Notes under the pieces: generated by a model
What the model was told of the DNA's origin: nothing
Seen by the model: the letters and a program-made list of their open reading frames with translations, nothing else
Database searches by the model: none
Position numbers and translations under genes: made by a program
Origin: Bog-473 sp963809715
GTDB lineage: Bacteria > Actinomycetota > Acidimicrobiia > Acidimicrobiales > RAAP-2
Direction: 5' to 3'
Assembly: GCA_963809715.1 (NCBI GenBank)
Contig: CAWEKO010000006.1
Coordinates: forward strand, 186,001 to 250,000
DNA: 64,000 bases
Shown here: one piece after another, positions 35,143 to 43,382 of the stretch
Position numbering within the stretch: the first letter of the stretch is position 1
How the letters are laid out: each line of letters starts with the position of its first letter

Positions 35143-35679
35143 ATGGGACGGCTCGGGATCGACGATCTGGCTGATCTGCGCGCCGCCCGCCTGGACGGCG
35201 AAGGGATCGACGAGTTGCTCCAGCACGCCTCCGAGTGCACTTTGGTCTTCGCCGGTCCCGACGGTTGGCCGATGGGCGTCGTGGTGAGCTTCGTCTGCCT
35301 GGACGGTTCCTTCTGGTTCACCGCGGTGGGGCAACGCCAGCACGTGGCCGGCATCCGTCACGACCGACGGGTCAGTCTGGTCGTCACCAGCGCCGGCACG
35401 GCACTCGAGGGCCGTCGCATGGTGGCGTTCCGGGGTGAGGCCATCGTGCACGACGACCGACCGACGGTGGGGACGATGCTGCACCGCATTGCGGCCCTAC
35501 TGGCGCCGACCGACCCTGAGAGCATGGTGCGGCTTCTCGACACCGAGCATCGGGTCGTGGTCGAAGTGCACCCGACGGCCCAAACGGCCAGCCACGACTC
35601 CCGCCGCATCGCCGGCAACGGACGCGGGGGAGTGGTGGCCTCAGGAAGGGCAGGCTCCGATGAGGTGGCGGAGGCGTGA
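35143..35679 (+). CDS. Pyridoxamine-5'-phosphate-oxidase-fold (FMN/F420-binding) protein
   Basis: A 178-residue split-barrel protein. ATG 35143 follows AGGCAGGGGG. ECTLVFAGPDGWPMGVVVSF and GSFWFTAVGQRQHVAGIRHD are the first strands of the PPOX fold; RRVSLVVTSAGTALEGRRMV and AFRGEAIVHDD follow. Such proteins bind FMN or F420 and reduce or oxidise small molecules. The Gly/Ser-rich tail after residue 150 looks disordered. The stop overlaps the next GTG (GTGA), so it is coupled to the SnoaL-like genes. Confidence 0.85.
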   Translation: MGRLGIDDLADLRAARLDGEGIDELLQHASECTLVFAGPDGWPMGVVVSFVCLDGSFWFTAVGQRQHVAGIRHDRRVSLVVTSAGTALEGRRMVAFRGEAIVHDDRPTVGTMLHRIAALLAPTDPESMVRLLDTEHRVVVEVHPTAQTASHDSRRIAGNGRGGVVASGRAGSDEVAEA

Positions 35680-36236
35680 CCGAGGCTGCCTTGGCCGCCG
35701 AGAGCGACGTGTTCACGCGGTCGTTCCTGCAGGAGATGCGGGACCGCCGTGAGATAGAGGCGCTCAAGTTCGCGTATTGCCGCTCCGCCGACGCCCTCGA
35801 CGTCGACGGCATGGTGTCGGCCTTCACGCAGGACTGCACGATCAACTTCCGGGCCGACGGCAGCGATGGGCGGCAGGGCCTCGGAGCCCTGCGCCACTAC
35901 TTCTCGGCCGCCCTGTTCGGCGTGACCTCGAGCAGCCATCACCTCTCCAACATGGACATCGTGTTCCTTGGGCCCGACCGGGCCGTCCTGCACTGTGCTC
36001 TCTATTCGTGGAAACGGTTCGTCGGCTACCCCGAGGTAAAGGACCGCCACCGCTGGGTCCGCTACGAGGACGTGTTCGTGCGCACACCCGATGGGTGGCG
36101 CCAGCGCAAACTGCTCTTCCTTGTCGCCGGGGAGATCGGATGCGGATCGTCGGCGCGATTGGGTGAACTCGTGGGCCGTCCGGTCTGGCCGGCGACCGTG
36201 ACCGGGTGTGAGGGCACCGAAGAGGAGCGTTCGTGA
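35676..36236 (+). CDS. SnoaL/NTF2-like protein, tandem copy 1
   Basis: A 186-residue cone-fold protein: REIEALKFAYCRSADALDVD, FTQDCTINFRADGS, SSSHHLSNMDIVFLGPDRA, YPEVKDRHRWVRYEDVFVRT. It resembles SnoaL-like polyketide cyclase/scytalone dehydratase-type proteins, where His/Asp residues in the cavity do acid-base chemistry. GTG start overlaps the PPOX stop, and its stop overlaps the next copy. About three quarters of residues match copy 2 in a hand alignment, so this is a fairly recent tandem duplication. Confidence 0.88.
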   Translation: MTEAALAAESDVFTRSFLQEMRDRREIEALKFAYCRSADALDVDGMVSAFTQDCTINFRADGSDGRQGLGALRHYFSAALFGVTSSSHHLSNMDIVFLGPDRAVLHCALYSWKRFVGYPEVKDRHRWVRYEDVFVRTPDGWRQRKLLFLVAGEIGCGSSARLGELVGRPVWPATVTGCEGTEEERS

Positions 36237-36793
36237 ACGGGGAAGAGGGGGTCGCTGAGCCGGACAAGACGGCGCAGGACTTCCTGCTCGAACTGCGGGA
36301 CCGCCAGGAGATCCATGCGCTGAAATTCGCCTACTGCCGCTACGCCGACGCCATTGACATTGAGGGCATGCTGTCGCACTTCACCGATGACTGCACCATC
36401 AATTTCCGGGCCGACCGCAGCGATGAACGCCATGGCAAGGCGGCCTTGCGCCAGTTCTTCACGGCGGCCCAGTCCGTGGTGGTGTCGAGCAGCCACCATC
36501 TGTCGAACATGGATATCGTGTTCCTGGGTCCCGATCGGGCCGCCATGCAGTGCTACCTCTATTCGTGGCAACGCTTCGATGGCTACCCCGCTGTGAAGGA
36601 CCGCCACCGCTGGGTCCGCTACGAGGACGTCTTTGTGCGGACCGCGGAAGGATGGCGCCAGTGCGAGCTCCTGTATCTGGTGGCAGGGGAACTCGATGGC
36701 GGGACGTCGCCGCGCAGCGGCGAGCTGGTGGGCCGTCCGGTGTGGCCGGCCACGGTGACCGGGTATCCGTGTGCAGCAGGGAACGATCAGTGA
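36233..36793 (+). CDS. SnoaL/NTF2-like protein, tandem copy 2
   Basis: A 186-residue duplicate of the preceding gene: QEIHALKFAYCRYADAIDIE, FTDDCTINFRADRS, the identical SSSHHLSNMDIVFLGPDRA block and KDRHRWVRYEDVFVRT. Differences concentrate in the loop after the second helix and in the C-terminal loop, which could change the cavity. GTG start overlaps copy 1 and its stop overlaps the P450 GTG. The pair may act as a heterodimer on the P450 product or substrate. Confidence 0.88.
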   Translation: MNGEEGVAEPDKTAQDFLLELRDRQEIHALKFAYCRYADAIDIEGMLSHFTDDCTINFRADRSDERHGKAALRQFFTAAQSVVVSSSHHLSNMDIVFLGPDRAAMQCYLYSWQRFDGYPAVKDRHRWVRYEDVFVRTAEGWRQCELLYLVAGELDGGTSPRSGELVGRPVWPATVTGYPCAAGNDQ

Positions 36794-37992
36794 CCGACAC
36801 CAGGTCCCTGGAAGGTACCGACGTGCCCGTCATTTCGTTCAACCTGAACGACTCGACCGGGCTGTACGGCCACTGGGAGCTCATCGACGACCTGCAGGAG
36901 AAGCACGAGTACTTCTGGATGGACTTCGCCTTCGGTTACTGGGTCCTGACCGAGCCTGAATCGATCCGGGAGGCATTCCAGCGACCCGAGTTGTTCTCCA
37001 GCTCCGCCGAAGTGGCCTCCGAGCCGAACCCGAAGTACACCTTCATCCCGACCAACATCGACCCGCCGGAGCACATCAAGTACCGCCACATCCTCAACCC
37101 GCGCTTCTCACCCGCCGCGGTGCAACGCCTCTCTGATCCCACCGAGCAGTTCTGCCGGGCCATCATCGGAGGTTTCCTGGCCGACGGATCGTGCGACTTC
37201 ATCACGGACTTCGCCTCGGTCTTCCCGACCATGGTGTTCATGCGCAGCCTGGGGCTGCCGGTCGAGGACACGCCTATGTTCGTGGCCCATGTGGCCACCA
37301 TCTTCGCCAACCTGCGCGACCCGGCCATGGCGGACGAATTGGGGGCGGCCCTGCAGGCCATCCGCGACTACTTCCAGGACGCGCTGGACGACCGCCGCCG
37401 TGATCCGCGGGATCCCGAGGGTGACTTCCTGAGCTACTTGCTGGCCTCCGAGAAGGACGGGTCCCCGCTGAGCAACGAGGAGATCCTCAACATCTGTCAG
37501 GTGCTGTCCATGGCCGGGTTGGAGACCACGGCGGGGCAGCTGGGCTTCATGTTCCACCACATGGCAACGAACCCCGAGGAGCAGCGCCGGATCGTCGAGG
37601 ACCCGTCCGTGATCGACAGGGCCGTGGAGGAATTCCTGCGGGCCCACGCCATCGTCCTGCCCGGACGCAAGGTGACCGAGGACGTTGAGTTCCACGGCTG
37701 CCCCATGCAGAAGGGCGACATGGTGATGCTGCCCATCCCGGCGGCCAACCGGGCTCCCTCGCTCATGGAGCACCCCACCGAGATCGAATTCGACCGCCCG
37801 CAGACCCGGCACATCGCGTTTGGGCTGGGACCCCACCGTTGTCTCGGGGTGCATCTGGCGCGGCGGGAGCTGGCCACCGCCCTGGCGGTCTGGCACGAGC
37901 TCATCCCGAGCTACCGATTGGCCACAGAGGAGCCGCTGGTCGAGCGGGGCGGTCAGCTCGGCTTGGAACACCTGCCCCTACGGTGGGGCTGA
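36790..37992 (+). CDS. Cytochrome P450
   Basis: A 400-residue soluble P450. The GTG at 36790 overlaps the SnoaL stop and gives TDTRSLEGTDVPVISFNLND. I-helix: SMAGLETTAGQLG with the acid/Thr pair. ExxR: VEEFLRAHAI. Heme loop: IAFGLGPHRCLGVHLARREL with Cys351. The type resembles actinobacterial CYP families that oxidise steroids and terpenoids. Last gene of the 32.8-38.0 kb operon; it ends 4 bp before the oppositely oriented kinase gene. Confidence 0.92.
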   Translation: MTDTRSLEGTDVPVISFNLNDSTGLYGHWELIDDLQEKHEYFWMDFAFGYWVLTEPESIREAFQRPELFSSSAEVASEPNPKYTFIPTNIDPPEHIKYRHILNPRFSPAAVQRLSDPTEQFCRAIIGGFLADGSCDFITDFASVFPTMVFMRSLGLPVEDTPMFVAHVATIFANLRDPAMADELGAALQAIRDYFQDALDDRRRDPRDPEGDFLSYLLASEKDGSPLSNEEILNICQVLSMAGLETTAGQLGFMFHHMATNPEEQRRIVEDPSVIDRAVEEFLRAHAIVLPGRKVTEDVEFHGCPMQKGDMVMLPIPAANRAPSLMEHPTEIEFDRPQTRHIAFGLGPHRCLGVHLARRELATALAVWHELIPSYRLATEEPLVERGGQLGLEHLPLRWG

Positions 37993-37996
37993 CGAC

Positions 37997-39001
37997 CTAC
38001 GCGGTCGCGCCGGCGCCGATGAGGTCGGTCCCGCTGCGGATCAAGGCCGGGATGGCCTCGACCAGCCGCTCCTGGTAGGGGTCGTCCCGCCGTCCGGTCC
38101 GGTGGCGGCGCAGGTTGTTGCCCATGATGGCGGCCATCTTGTAGCGGGTGGCGGCGTCGAACCAGGTCATGTCGCCGACCTCGTGGCCGGCCGTCTCCTC
38201 GTAGGCCCGCAGGAGGTCGTCGGGAGGCACGACACCCGGCATGGGCGTGGCGATCCCGGGCAGGTCGCCGGGGCAGGACATGATGCGGAACCAGCCCAGG
38301 TCGATGCGGGGGTCGCCTACCGACCAGATCTCCCAGTCGATGACGCCGGTGACGGTCCGGTCATCGCACAGGATGTTGCCCAGCCGGTAGTCGCCGTGGA
38401 CGATGCTCGGGCGGCTCGGCTCGGGGGCCTGATCGATCAGCGCGGCCAGGAGGGCCTCCGCCCCGACGCGCAGGTCGGGTTCCACGGTGGCCATGGTCGG
38501 CCCCCAGCGACGCAACTCGTCCACCGGGGCTGATGGTTCCAGGCCCGTCGTGCTGCTCAGGCCTTCCGGGCCGACCCCATGTAGGCGAGCCAAAGTCCGT
38601 GCCGCGCCGATGAAGCGCTGCTGGAGCTGGTCCGCCGGGTGAGTGCCTGCCTCCATGTCGAGGATGGGCTCGGCCGCTTCACCGGGCTCCCAGGACAGGA
38701 TCACCACCGGTGGCGGCTTGGTGTCGACCGAGAGGACGGCGGGCACCGGGACGCCGCCTGCACGGGCCAGGTCGCTGAGCAGCGCGGCCTGGCGCACCAC
38801 ATCGTGGCGGCCCTTGGGCTCGCGTCCGGCCGGGCACAGCTTGAGGACGACGCGCTCGGGCCCGGATCCTCCGGTGAGGTCGCCCCGCAGGGTCAGGCCC
38901 GAGTGTCCGGTCAGGGAGTGCAGGGCGGTGAGCTCGGTCCCGGGCCAGCACTTGGCCACCGCCTGGGCGGACCGCTGATGGATGTCGGCGTTGATGGTCA
39001 T
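37997..39001 (-). CDS. APH-fold phosphotransferase (ACAD10/11-LvaA kinase-like)
   Basis: A 334-residue aminoglycoside-phosphotransferase-fold protein. Seen are the VVLKLCPAGREPKG lysine strand, IVHGDYRLGNILCDD (catalytic HxDxxxxN) and GVIDWEIWSVGDPRIDLGWF (metal-binding D). Close relatives are the kinase domains of ACAD10/ACAD11 and LvaA, which phosphorylate 4-hydroxyacyl-CoAs. ATG 39001 overlaps the SDR stop (ATGA). Role inferred: phosphorylation of a hydroxyacyl-CoA before dehydration, possibly with the acyl-CoA dehydrogenase at 44.4 kb. Not an antibiotic-resistance call. Confidence 0.88.
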   Translation of the reverse strand: MTINADIHQRSAQAVAKCWPGTELTALHSLTGHSGLTLRGDLTGGSGPERVVLKLCPAGREPKGRHDVVRQAALLSDLARAGGVPVPAVLSVDTKPPPVVILSWEPGEAAEPILDMEAGTHPADQLQQRFIGAARTLARLHGVGPEGLSSTTGLEPSAPVDELRRWGPTMATVEPDLRVGAEALLAALIDQAPEPSRPSIVHGDYRLGNILCDDRTVTGVIDWEIWSVGDPRIDLGWFRIMSCPGDLPGIATPMPGVVPPDDLLRAYEETAGHEVGDMTWFDAATRYKMAAIMGNNLRRHRTGRRDDPYQERLVEAIPALIRSGTDLIGAGATA

Positions 39002-39783
39002 ACCGGGGCCGCCGAGGGGTAGGTGAGGCTCGTGATGAGCCGTCCACCGTCCACGTTGATGTTGCAGCCGGTGATCCACGACGCCTCGTCGCTGAGCAGG
39101 AAGGTGACGGCCGAGGCGATGTCGCACGGCTGTCCGATCCGGCGCAGGGGGAGAACCGCCTCCTCGAAGCGGCCCGAGTCGCCCTCCCACAGAGTCTGGG
39201 CCATATCGGTCTTGATCAACCCGGGTGAGACCGTGTTGACCCGAACACCGTGCGGACCGAGCTCGTGGGCCAAATGCGTGGTCAAGACCTCCAGTGCCGC
39301 TTTGGAGGCGCAGTAAGGAGCCAGCTCGGGCTGGTACTGGCGGGCGCCGACGGTCGAGACATTGACCACGGCGCCCTTTTGCTCGATCAGGCCGTGTCGG
39401 ACGCCCGCCTGCACGACGGCCACCGCCGTCCACGTGTTCACCAGCATGATCTTGGAGAAGGCGGCTGCGTCGACGGAGAGCAGCGGTCCCATGTAGGGAT
39501 TGATGGCCACCATGTTCACCAACAGCCCGACCGGACCAAACTGCTCGGCCGCCTTGGACACGAGTTCCTCCGCTCCGCCCTCGTGGGCCACATTGAGGGC
39601 GACCCCAAACACATCACACCCTTGGGCCCGCAGCTCCTCTTCGGCTTCGGCCACGGCCTCAGCCGAGCGCGCGTTGATGACGACCTGGGCCCCGGCCAGC
39701 CCGATCTGGCGGGCCACCGCCTTTCCGATCCCCTTGGAGGAACCGGTGACCACCGCCACCTTTCCCTTGAAGTCCCTCGCCAC
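38998..39783 (-). CDS. SDR family oxidoreductase
   Basis: A 261-residue SDR. GTG 39783 is preferred because GGAAGGAG sits 5-8 bp before it; GTG 39804 is also open. Motifs: GKVAVVTGSSKGIGKAVAR, VGLLVNMVAINPYMGP (N-x-A in place of NNAG), NVSTVGARQ, PYCASKAALEVLT (YxxxK), TGCNINVDGGRLITSL. It precedes the kinase in a two-gene unit and is divergent from the CoA transferase at 39898. It probably handles 3-keto/3-hydroxyacyl substrates; specificity not readable. Confidence 0.9.
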   Translation of the reverse strand: MARDFKGKVAVVTGSSKGIGKAVARQIGLAGAQVVINARSAEAVAEAEEELRAQGCDVFGVALNVAHEGGAEELVSKAAEQFGPVGLLVNMVAINPYMGPLLSVDAAAFSKIMLVNTWTAVAVVQAGVRHGLIEQKGAVVNVSTVGARQYQPELAPYCASKAALEVLTTHLAHELGPHGVRVNTVSPGLIKTDMAQTLWEGDSGRFEEAVLPLRRIGQPCDIASAVTFLLSDEASWITGCNINVDGGRLITSLTYPSAAPV

Positions 39784-39827
39784 GCTGACTCCTTCCGGTT
39801 CCACAAATTCCCTCGGTCTCGACTCTA

Positions 39828-39856
39828 GATATTACTATAGTTATCATAGTTAGGTA
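39828..39856. promoter_or_regulatory. AT-rich divergent promoter/operator with ATAGTT direct repeats
   Basis: ATAGTT occurs twice with a 9-bp period (39837-39842, 39846-39851), and ACTAT/ATAGT also form an inverted repeat with a 7-base spacer. ATAGTTATCA here is identical to 55649-55658 upstream of the PhyH-like gene. The island lies between the divergent SDR and CoA transferase. Confidence 0.5.
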
Positions 39857-39897
39857 CGGCCGAAGGGTCGGTGAAGTACGTGAAGGGAGGGGCCGTC

Positions 39898-41103
39898 GTG
39901 CCCGCCAATGAAATGAAGCAGCCCGCACTGGCCGGGATCAAAGTGGTGGAGTTCGCCCACGTGATCGCCGGGCCCCTGGCCGGCACGCTCCTGGCCGACC
40001 TGGGGGCCGACGTGGTCCACGTCGAGGATCCGGGCGCGGGGGACCCGGGACGAACCATGGGACCGAGCAAGGACGGGGCCCATTTGTGGTGGAAAGTTTC
40101 GGGCCGCAACAAGCGGTCGGTGACGATCGACTTGCGACAGGACGAAGGACAGGCGTTGGCGCACGACCTCGTGCGGTGGGCCGACGTTGTCATCACCAAC
40201 GTCCGGGTCAACACACTGGCCCGCTGGCGGCTCGACTGGGAGGTCCTGCACGCTGTCAATCCCCGTGTGGTCATGCTGCAGATCACCGGCAACGGCGCCG
40301 ACACCTCCGCCCGCAACGACCCGGGCTTCGGAAAGGTGGGCGAAGCGCGCAGCGGGGTGGTCAACATCACGGGCTTTGGCGACGGCCCGCCCGTGCACAC
40401 CGGGTTCTCCCATGCCGACTCGGTGACAGCGCTCATGGGGGCCTACGCCGTGAGCGCGTCCTTGGTGCGCCGCCACGAGCCGGACTTCGAGGGGGAATGG
40501 ATCGACATCGCTCTCTTCGAGAGCCTGTTCCGCCTCATCGAATGGCAGATCATCTGCTGCGACCAGCTCGGGGTGGCTCCGGCGCGGGCAGGCAACCAGC
40601 TGGCCGTCGCTCCTGGAGCTGTCATCAACACGTACCTCAGCGGGGACGGCGTGTGGATCACGGTGACGTCGGGAACTCCCCGCTCGGTCAGCAACATCGC
40701 GGAACTTCTCGGCGAACCCGAGGAGGAATACCGCACCGTGGCCAACCAGCTGGCCCACAAGGACCGTCTCGACGACCTGCTGCACGAATGGATCGGACAG
40801 CGGCCGGCCGACGAGTGCCTGGAGCAGATGGCCAAGCTGGAGGTAGTGGCTTCGCGCATCTTCACCGCCCAGGACATCATGGACGACCCCATCTATGCCG
40901 AACGCAAGGACATCATCGAGATCGACGACGCCGACCTGGGCACGGTTCGCATGCAAGGGGTCGTGCCCAAATTGCATTCGCGGCCCGGGTCGGTGTGGCG
41001 CACCGGTGCATCGCTGGGCCAGGACAACGACCTTGTCTACGGCGAATGGCTTGGAAAGTCGGCCGCCGACCTGGAGGTCCTGCGGGCCAGCGGCACCATC
41101 TGA
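39898..41103 (+). CDS. CaiB/BaiF family CoA transferase
   Basis: A 401-residue family III CoA transferase. GTG 39898 is preferred over GTG 39871 because AAGGGAGGGG lies just before it. Motifs: GIKVVEFAHVIAGPLAGTLL, GADVVHVEDPG, GRNKRSVTIDL, TGFSHADSVTALMGAYAVSA with the catalytic Asp. C-terminal QDNDLVYGEWLG is complete. Divergent from the SDR-kinase unit; an AT-rich shared control region lies between. Confidence 0.92.
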   Translation: MPANEMKQPALAGIKVVEFAHVIAGPLAGTLLADLGADVVHVEDPGAGDPGRTMGPSKDGAHLWWKVSGRNKRSVTIDLRQDEGQALAHDLVRWADVVITNVRVNTLARWRLDWEVLHAVNPRVVMLQITGNGADTSARNDPGFGKVGEARSGVVNITGFGDGPPVHTGFSHADSVTALMGAYAVSASLVRRHEPDFEGEWIDIALFESLFRLIEWQIICCDQLGVAPARAGNQLAVAPGAVINTYLSGDGVWITVTSGTPRSVSNIAELLGEPEEEYRTVANQLAHKDRLDDLLHEWIGQRPADECLEQMAKLEVVASRIFTAQDIMDDPIYAERKDIIEIDDADLGTVRMQGVVPKLHSRPGSVWRTGASLGQDNDLVYGEWLGKSAADLEVLRASGTI

Positions 41104-41162
41104 GATTCAAGTGCCGCGACCTGAGCCGTCAGTTGCGGCGGGGCTCAGCATGGTGTAATCTA

Positions 41163-41179
41163 TACGTATGATTCGCCTA
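41163..41179. promoter_or_regulatory. FadR-type operator site 1 (ATGATTCGCCTA)
   Basis: TACGTATGATTCGCCTA lies about 60 bp before the amidohydrolase at 41237. ATGATTCGCCTA (41168-41179) is the exact reverse complement of 43263-43274, in front of the CMD gene. The core CGAATCAT(A/T) also matches the palindrome in front of the FadR gene. Probable binding site of that regulator. Confidence 0.6.
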
Positions 41180-41236
41180 ATAGGGCGGACCAGACGACGG
41201 GCCTGACCACCACCCGGCCCAACGAGGAGGAGAGCC

Positions 41237-42499
41237 ATGGCGACCACCGGTCAGCCCATCACCGACACGCTCGAGGACATCGGAATCGTCGACTGCGACG
41301 CTCACTTCACCGAGCCCTCATCCCTCTGGAAGGACCGGGCGCCGGCCGCATTGAAGGATCGAGTGCCGGTCCAGAAGACGGTCGACGGCATCACGGCGTG
41401 GTATCTGGACGATGAGGTCTGGGCCAGCACGGGCGGCAACACCATCAAGTCGGGTCGCCAGAAGATTCTCGGATCGCACGTGATCCAGCCCTTCGAGGAC
41501 GTCGACCACGCGGCCTGGGACGTCAAGGAGCGCCTAGGCCTCCTGGACGAGATGGGTGTCGAGGCGCAGATCATCTATCCGAACGGGATCGGCTTCGCCT
41601 CCAACCACATTTTCGCTATTGAGGACGTGCCCCAGCGTGAGGCCATCCTGCAGATGTACAACGACTTCTTCATCGACGTCCAGAACGAATCCAAGGGCCG
41701 GCTGTATCCCCAGGCTCTGCTGCCGATCTGGGACATGGACTTCACCATGAAGGAGATGCACCGCTTGCTGGACAAGGGCATGCGCGGCTTCACGCTGTCC
41801 GACAAGCCCGAGATGCTGGGGCTCCCTGAGCTTCCGGACCCCTACTTCGCTCCTATGTGGGACCTCTTCAATGACTCCGGTGCGGTGGCCAACTTTCACA
41901 TTGGTGCCGGCGCCCGCCGCGAAGAGCTCGAGAAGATGCGCAACATGCGCAATCAACCCCTGGATACCTCCAGCGGAGCACGCGAGATTCCGGCCGTGGT
42001 GAGCACCTATTGGGAAAGCTTTGGAGTACAGCGCCGTTTGGCCGTCCATGCCACGCAGATGTACATGAGCAACGTGCGCATCATGGTCAATCTCTGCATG
42101 AGCAACCTCTTCGACCGCTACCCGAAGCTCAAGATCGTCTCGGCTGAGAGTGGCATCGGGTGGGTCCCGTTCATCCTCGAGTCGCTGGAGTACCAGATCG
42201 ACGAGATGATCACGGACCCTACCGAGCGGAGCTTGCAACTCCGGCGCCCGACGGACTACTTCCGGGACCACCTCTACGTCATGTTCTGGTACGAGAACCT
42301 AGGACCGTCCAAGATGATCGAGGACATCGGAGTCAACAACGTGTTGGTCGAGACCGACGTGCCTCACCCCACCTGCCTGTACCCAGGGGCCAAGGAGCAC
42401 TTCAACAAGGTCATGGCGCACCTCGACCCCCACATCCGCCAGCGGGTGCTGCATGACAACGCGGCAGAGCTCTATCGCATGGAGCTGCTGTCCTCCTGA
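41237..42499 (+). CDS. Amidohydrolase family 2 protein
   Basis: A 420-residue ACMSD-like protein: GIVDCDAHFTEPSSLWKDRA (D21, H23), LDEMGVEAQIIYPNGIG, GAVANFHIGAGARREE (His), VSAESGIGWVPFILES, LVETDVPHPTCLYP with an Asp near residue 374. ATG 41237 follows GAGGAGGAG. It is a single-gene unit preceded by a FadR-type operator and followed by a strong hairpin. Shared operators suggest co-regulation with the CMD protein and the FadR gene. Substrate unknown. Confidence 0.93.
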   Translation: MATTGQPITDTLEDIGIVDCDAHFTEPSSLWKDRAPAALKDRVPVQKTVDGITAWYLDDEVWASTGGNTIKSGRQKILGSHVIQPFEDVDHAAWDVKERLGLLDEMGVEAQIIYPNGIGFASNHIFAIEDVPQREAILQMYNDFFIDVQNESKGRLYPQALLPIWDMDFTMKEMHRLLDKGMRGFTLSDKPEMLGLPELPDPYFAPMWDLFNDSGAVANFHIGAGARREELEKMRNMRNQPLDTSSGAREIPAVVSTYWESFGVQRRLAVHATQMYMSNVRIMVNLCMSNLFDRYPKLKIVSAESGIGWVPFILESLEYQIDEMITDPTERSLQLRRPTDYFRDHLYVMFWYENLGPSKMIEDIGVNNVLVETDVPHPTCLYPGAKEHFNKVMAHLDPHIRQRVLHDNAAELYRMELLSS

Positions 42500-42585
42500 T
42501 CCTGGAGCCGGGCCTGGTTGAGCGGCTGGTTGACCCCCTGCCCCCGCCCCAGTGTCCAGCAACCGGGTCCGGCAAGGTCCGGAAG

Positions 42586-42625
42586 ACGAGACCCATGCGC
42601 GGCCGTAGGGGCGCATGGGTCTCGT
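42586..42625. terminator. Strong bidirectional hairpin terminator
   Basis: ACGAGACCCATGCGC (42586-42600) pairs perfectly with 42611-42625 around a 10-base loop, 87 bp after the amidohydrolase stop. There is no T-run, so it is a stem-only actinobacterial-type terminator serving the plus-strand gene and perhaps the convergent CMD gene. Confidence 0.7.
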
Positions 42626-42783
42626 GCTGTCCGGGCTCGTGTCGCGTGGCGTGGTTTGGCGTGGTTTGTGCGTTGGCGTGGCTCCTCTTCTCTGGTGGTC
42701 GCTGACAGAGGCGTCCTGGTGCCCGCTGCGTCCATTGGGCGCGGTGGGTCAGCACGTGTCGGGGACCGGATGTCTCCGGAATG

Positions 42784-42812
42784 GTCGAGCAACCGGGTCG
42801 TCCTTGCTCGAC
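42784..42812. terminator. Hairpin downstream of the CMD gene
   Basis: GTCGAGCAA (42784-42792) pairs with TTGCTCGAC (42804-42812) across an 11-base loop, 26 bp beyond the CMD stop on the minus strand. No T-run on either side. Likely terminator for the CMD transcript. Confidence 0.5.
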
Positions 42813-42837
42813 GACGAGCAGATCGTAGGGTGTCGGC

Positions 42838-43230
42838 CTACTCGGGGATGTCGATCAAAACGCCCTGACGGCGGGCGGAGGCCAGCACCTCTTTCCACAC
42901 CACCATCGACGTCAACGCCGTGGGGAATCCGGCGTAGACCACCATCATGAGGAGCGCTTCGTGGATCTTGCGGGCCGAGATCCCGGCCTGGAGCGCGCCG
43001 TGCAGGTAGTTGCGGAGTTGATTCGGGTGCTCAGTGGCGGCCAGCGCGGTAATGGCGACCAGCATCCGCTCATCCTGCGAGATTCCTTCCCGGCCCCAGA
43101 TCTCGCCGAAGATGAAGTCGTCGGCCCACTCGGCCATGACCGGATCGAACGATGCCAGTTCGGTCCGCAGGCTCTCGTGCTTGGCGCCCTGCGCCCGGGC
43201 CCGGCGCTGCGCGCCCTCGGATGAGCTCAT
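42838..43230 (-). CDS. Carboxymuconolactone decarboxylase (CMD/AhpD-fold) family protein
   Basis: A 130-residue all-helical protein: DPVMAEWADDFIFGEIWGRE, DERMLVAITALAATEHPNQL, RNYLHGALQAGISARKIHEA, LLMMVVYAGFPTALTSMVVW. The conserved E-x-x-x-x-H pattern (NQL..HGAL) is present, while the AhpD CxxC is absent, so decarboxylase or isomerase chemistry is more likely than peroxidase activity. A FadR-type site lies 33 bp upstream of its ATG. Single-gene unit, divergent from the regulator at 43383. Confidence 0.92.
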   Translation of the reverse strand: MSSSEGAQRRARAQGAKHESLRTELASFDPVMAEWADDFIFGEIWGREGISQDERMLVAITALAATEHPNQLRNYLHGALQAGISARKIHEALLMMVVYAGFPTALTSMVVWKEVLASARRQGVLIDIPE

Positions 43231-43262
43231 GTCGACTCCTTGTGTCGTCCAATTGGCTTAAC

Positions 43263-43275
43263 TAGGCGAATCATT
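43263..43275. promoter_or_regulatory. FadR-type operator site 2
   Basis: TAGGCGAATCATT lies 33 bp before the CMD ATG (minus strand). TAGGCGAATCAT is the reverse complement of site 1, and CGAATCATT repeats inside the palindrome at 43339. A second AT-rich box (ATATTAGTATAG) follows directly and could be the -10/-35 area. Confidence 0.65.
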
Positions 43276-43338
43276 ATATTAGTATAGGACAGGACCGGAG
43301 TCGGGATTCGGTTCGGTTGCAAAGGCAAGCCAATTTAG

Positions 43339-43353
43339 TACGAATCATTCGTA
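43339..43353. promoter_or_regulatory. FadR-type operator site 3, perfect 15-bp palindrome
   Basis: TACGAAT-C-ATTCGTA is perfectly symmetric around 43346 and lies 9 bp before ATG 43362 (30 bp before ATG 43383) of the FadR-type gene. This points to autoregulation. Confidence 0.7.
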
Positions 43354-43382
43354 TGGATTGCATGAACAAGTACACTGCAAAC

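Larger units (their letters stand above)
42500..42837. other. 338-bp convergent spacer with two hairpins and a short tandem repeat
   Basis: No gene is supported. The spacer lies between the plus-strand amidohydrolase and the minus-strand CMD gene. It holds the 15-bp-stem hairpin at 42586-42625, the 9-bp-stem hairpin at 42784-42812, and two perfect tandem copies of TGGCGTGGTT (42647-42666). Confidence 0.6.

Noticed and set aside
37997..39001. Aminoglycoside-resistance gene.
   Set aside because: The fold is shared, but the neighbours and sequence fit acyl-CoA-linked kinases (ACAD10/11, LvaA).
40086..41171. A 361-codon alternative plus-strand frame within the CoA transferase at 39898.
   Set aside because: Highly Arg/Gly-rich, with no family match; the overlapping frame has all CoA-transferase motifs.
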